Assembly: GCA_964402505.1 (NCBI GenBank)
Contig: CAYOCP010000007.1
Span: 1-64,000 of the forward strand
Source: SLRI01 sp964402505
Lineage (GTDB): Bacteria > Pseudomonadota > Alphaproteobacteria > Geminicoccales > Geminicoccaceae
Direction: 5' to 3'
Length of the DNA: 64,000 bases
Shown: piece after piece, positions 59,480 to 64,000 of the stretch
Numbering within the stretch: position 1 is the stretch's first letter
Layout: the number at the start of each line of letters is the position of its first letter
Made by a program: the position numbers and the translations under genes
Notes under the pieces: generated by a model
Told to the model about the DNA's origin: nothing
Databases searched by the model: none
The model's input: the letters and a program-made list of their open reading frames with translations, nothing else

Positions 59480-59517
59480 GGCCGTTCCTCGCGCCGTCGG
59501 CCGCACGAGGAACGGCC
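59480..59517 (+). other. Intercistronic hairpin between binding protein and permease
   Basis: GGCCGTTCCTCG pairs perfectly with CGAGGAACGGCC around a 14-base loop. It lies 28 bases after the binding-protein stop and 49 before the permease start. Such stems in sugar operons typically protect the upstream mRNA from 3' decay. Confidence 0.6.
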
Positions 59518-59566
59518 TGACCATCCGCAGCGGAAGAAGGCACCAGAAACGGGCAGGGAACGAAGA

Positions 59567-60504
59567 TTGGCCGCCGCCACCTCCCATCTGACCCGCGAGA
59601 AGATCCGGGCCGCCTGGCTTTTCCTGGTGCCGATGATGCTGGTGCTGCTGGCGGTCGCCGGTTGGCCGCTACTGCGCACGATCTGGCTCGGCTTCACCGA
59701 CACCAAGCTGTCGCAGCCGGACAGCGGCCAGTGGATCGGCTTCGAGAACTACCTCTTCTGGCTCGACTACGGCGAGGGCGACGGTGAATGGATCGGGCTC
59801 CTGGCGGACCCGACCTGGTGGCAGGCCGTCTGGAACACCGTCTACTTCACCGTCATCGCGGTCACGATCGAGACTGTGCTCGGCCTCGTCGTGGCGCTCG
59901 TGCTGAACGCCGAGTTCGCCGGAAGGGGGTTCGTCCGGGCCGCGATCCTCGTGCCGTGGGCCATTCCCACGATCGTCTCGGCCAAGATGTGGGACTGGAT
60001 GATGAACGATCAGTTCGGCATCCTGAACGATCTGTTCCTCAAGCTCGGCCTGATCAGCGCCCCCATCGCCTGGACCGCCCAGCCCGAGACCGCGATGGCC
60101 GCCGTGATCATCGTCGATGTCTGGAAGACCACGCCCTTCATGGCGCTCTTGATTCTTGCCGGCATGCAGATGCTGCCGGGCGACATCTACGAGGCCGCCA
60201 AAGTCGACGGCATCCATCCGGTCAAGGTGTTCTTCAAGGTGACGCTGCCGCTGATCCGGCCGGCGATCATGGTGGCGGTGATCTTCAGGATGCTGGACTC
60301 GTTGCGGATCTTCGATCTGATCTACGTGCTGACCCCCAACAACGCGCAGACGGTGACCATGTCGGTCTATGCGCGCCAGCATCTCTTCGATTTCGACAAC
60401 TTCGCCTACGGCTCTGCCGCGTCGACCCTGCTCTTTCTCATCATTGCCGGCATCACCGTCGTCTACATCTACGCCGGTCGCCTCAATCTGAGCGGAGACC
60501 GGTG

Positions 60505-60505
<1 letters not shown>
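59567..60505 (+). CDS. Sugar ABC transporter permease (ThuF/MalF type)
   Basis: 312 residues from a TTG at 59567 preceded by GGGAACG; no nearby ATG fits. Six hydrophobic segments, with the EAA loop D-I-Y-E-A-A-K-V-D-G-I-H-P. R-E-K-I-R-A-A-W-L-F-L-V near the start is common in this group. It overlaps the next permease gene by one base (TGATG) and forms the channel with it. Confidence 0.93.
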
Positions 60506-61335
<830 letters not shown>

Positions 61336-61379
61336 GCCGGCCGCGTCGGTCCCGTCGGAGCAAGAGAGAGAAACCGCCG

Positions 61380-62477
<1,098 letters not shown>

Positions 62478-62507
62478 TCCTCGGCGGTCCCGGACGATCG
62501 GCGCCGA

Positions 62508-63605
62508 TCAGACATTGAAGCGGAAGTGGCAGACGTCGCCGTCCCTGATGACGTAGTCACGGCCCTCGAGCCGCATCCTGCCGGCCTCCTTGACCGCCTG
62601 CTCGCTGCCCAGCGCGGCATAGTCGTCGTAGGCGATGACCTCGGCGGCGATGAAGCCGCGCTCGAAGTCGGTGTGGATGGCGCCGGCCGCCTGCGGGGCC
62701 GTCGCCCCCTTCTCGACCGTCCAGGCCCGCGCCTCCTTGGGACCGACGGTGAAGAAGGTGATCAGGTCGAGCAGGGCATAGCCTTCACGAATGACGCGAT
62801 TGAGACCCGGCTCCTCGAGGCCGAGGCTCAAAAGGTACTCCGCCCGCTCCTCGGCGGGCAGGCCCGCGAGCTCGGCCTCGATCGCAGCCGATACGACGAC
62901 GCTGCCGGCTTCCTCGTCAAAAGCCATGGCGGCCGCCTTGGCACTCCATTCGTTGCCGCCGGCGGCGGCGGCCTCGTCGACATTGAGGACGTAGAGCAGG
63001 GGTTTCGCGGTCAGGAGCGTGAAATCGCCGAGCAGGCGTCGCTCCTCGGCATCGAGGGGCAGGCGGCGCGCCGGCCTGCCCTCCTCCATTTGCGGCAGGA
63101 TCCGGTCGACGAGATCGAGCCGGCGCCTGGCCTCCTTGTCCTGGGCACGCACCCGCTTGAGGAGGCCGTCCTTCTGTCTATTCAGGCTGTCGATGTCGGC
63201 GAGCAGGAGCTCGGTCTGGATGAGCTCGGCGTCGCGCAGCGGATCGATCCCGCCCTCGACGTGGCTCACATCGTCGTCCTCGAAGCAGCGCAGCACCTCG
63301 AGGATCGCGTCGACCTCGCGAATGGCGCCGAGAAACTTGTTGCCGAGCCCTTCGCCTTTCGAGGCGCCCCGCACGAGCCCGGCGATGTCCTTGATCTCGA
63401 GCTGGGTCGGCAGGGTCTTCGCCGACTTGCCGAGGCGGGCCAGCAGGTCGAGGCGCGGATCGGGGACCGGCAGCCGGCCGACATTCGGCTCGATGGTGCA
63501 GAAGGGATAGTTGGCCGCCGCCGCCGCAGCGGTCTGTGTCAGCGCATTGAAAAGGGTGGACTTGCCGACGTTCGGCAGGCCGACGATACCGCAATTGAAG
63601 CCCAT
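62508..63605 (-). CDS. ychF: Redox-regulated ATPase YchF (Obg-family)
   Basis: 365 residues. The P-loop is G-L-P-N-V-G-K-S-T; G2/G3 segments P-F-C-T-I-E-P-N-V-G and D-I-A-G-L-V-R-G-A-S-K-G-E-G-L-G-N-K-F-L are YchF hallmarks; the coiled-coil middle and a C-terminal TGS domain (F-F-T-V-G-P-K-E-A-R-A-W) follow. The enzyme prefers ATP, binds the ribosome and modulates translation and stress responses. Confidence 0.97.
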   Translation of the reverse strand: MGFNCGIVGLPNVGKSTLFNALTQTAAAAAANYPFCTIEPNVGRLPVPDPRLDLLARLGKSAKTLPTQLEIKDIAGLVRGASKGEGLGNKFLGAIREVDAILEVLRCFEDDDVSHVEGGIDPLRDAELIQTELLLADIDSLNRQKDGLLKRVRAQDKEARRRLDLVDRILPQMEEGRPARRLPLDAEERRLLGDFTLLTAKPLLYVLNVDEAAAAGGNEWSAKAAAMAFDEEAGSVVVSAAIEAELAGLPAEERAEYLLSLGLEEPGLNRVIREGYALLDLITFFTVGPKEARAWTVEKGATAPQAAGAIHTDFERGFIAAEVIAYDDYAALGSEQAVKEAGRMRLEGRDYVIRDGDVCHFRFNV

Positions 63606-63680
63606 GCTGGTTTCGACGCTCGCTCGATAAGGAAGGGCGGCGCGACGAGGCGAGCGCCCGAAGTCCCGGATGATGCGTGC

Positions 63681-63702
63681 ACCGGCGCCCGCTCGCGCCG
63701 GT
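63681..63702 (-). other. Hairpin after infA
   Basis: ACCGGCGC pairs with GCGCCGGT around a 6-base loop, 12 bases past the infA stop on the minus strand. No T-run, so termination is unproven. Confidence 0.35.
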
Positions 63703-63713
63703 CTGCCCGCCCC

Positions 63714-63983
63714 TCAGCGCCGACGCGGGGGTGGGCGACGATTGCCGGTCGGGGTCGGGCCCGCGGTCTTGTGCCGGTAGTTGATGCGACCCTTGGTCAG
63801 GTCGTAGGGGGTGAGCTCCAGCGTCACCGGGTCGCCGGCGATGATGCGAATGCGATGCTTGCGCATGCGGCCGGACGCGTAGCCGATGATCTCGTGCCCG
63901 TTCTCGAGCTTGACGCGGAACCGCGCATCGGGGAGCACCTCGGTCACGGTGCCCTCCATCTCGATCATGTCTTCCTTCGCCAT
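63714..63983 (-). CDS. infA: Translation initiation factor IF-1
   Basis: 89 residues, an S1-type OB fold: M-I-E-M-E-G-T-V-T-E-V-L-P, F-R-V-K-L-E-N-G-H-E-I, G-R-M-R-K-H-R-I-R-I and P-Y-D-L-T-K-G-R-I-N-Y-R. IF-1 binds the ribosomal A site during initiation. It exceeds the common 72 residues by a basic, Pro/Arg-rich tail of about 17 residues (ending P-P-P-R-R-R). Confidence 0.97.
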   Translation of the reverse strand: MAKEDMIEMEGTVTEVLPDARFRVKLENGHEIIGYASGRMRKHRIRIIAGDPVTLELTPYDLTKGRINYRHKTAGPTPTGNRRPPPRRR

Positions 63984-64000
63984 TCGTTCTCCCTGGCCCG

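Overview
The window is about 64 kb of very GC-rich, gene-dense bacterial chromosome. The gene content points to an alphaproteobacterium, probably of the Rhodospirillales/Geminicoccales type: a fused NarK1-NarK2 beside a NarR-like regulator, many sugar, TRAP and polyol-type transporters, a glutathione-dependent formaldehyde pathway, NsrR/NnrS/NnrU, DUF993 and DUF2244. The genus is not certain. No rRNA, tRNA, CRISPR array, prophage or transposase was seen.

Region 1 (1-12.0 kb) is catabolic. A truncated enolase-superfamily gene and an RraA-like gene are followed by a MazEF-like pair whose antitoxin looks frameshifted. Then come a TauD-like dioxygenase at the end of a ribose-type ABC transporter operon, a GMC oxidoreductase, a TetR regulator, an aldo/keto reductase and an acyl-CoA dehydrogenase. 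Four promoters here share a 16-bp box (consensus STAACCGT-N3-GTKMM), one copy being a perfect palindrome, so these units are probably one TetR-controlled regulon.

Region 2 (12.0-31.0 kb) is mixed metabolism. It holds an exported phosphoesterase divergent from a di-heme peroxidase, a DUF993/sugar-isomerase pair, NADP-type glutamate dehydrogenase, an Rnk-like factor, a second sugar ABC operon, yfdX, the formaldehyde genes adhC and fghA, a TAXI-type TRAP transporter, and the NO-response genes nnrS, nsrR and nnrU around a clear palindromic operator.

Region 3 (31.0-45.1 kb) starts with an AT-rich island carrying a TacAT (DUF1778/GNAT) toxin-antitoxin pair. The respiratory nitrate reductase operon follows on the minus strand: narK (fused), narG, narH, narJ, narI, a PpiC-like peptidyl-prolyl isomerase, a 97-residue protein of unknown function, a hemerythrin protein and a beta-carbonic anhydrase. 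It diverges from a Crp/Fnr gene resembling narR, with one perfect and one near-perfect FNR-type box between them.

Region 4 (45.1-64 kb) holds DinB, a sugar epimerase, an EamA transporter, an exported caspase-like protein coupled to an exported alpha/beta hydrolase, a kinase/acyl-CoA dehydrogenase/acyl-CoA ligase operon resembling 4-hydroxyacid catabolism, DUF4332, DUF2244, nth, a sulfatase, a trehalose/maltose-type ABC operon, ychF and infA. Most long open frames opposite these genes are shadows of the high-GC coding strand and were left out.
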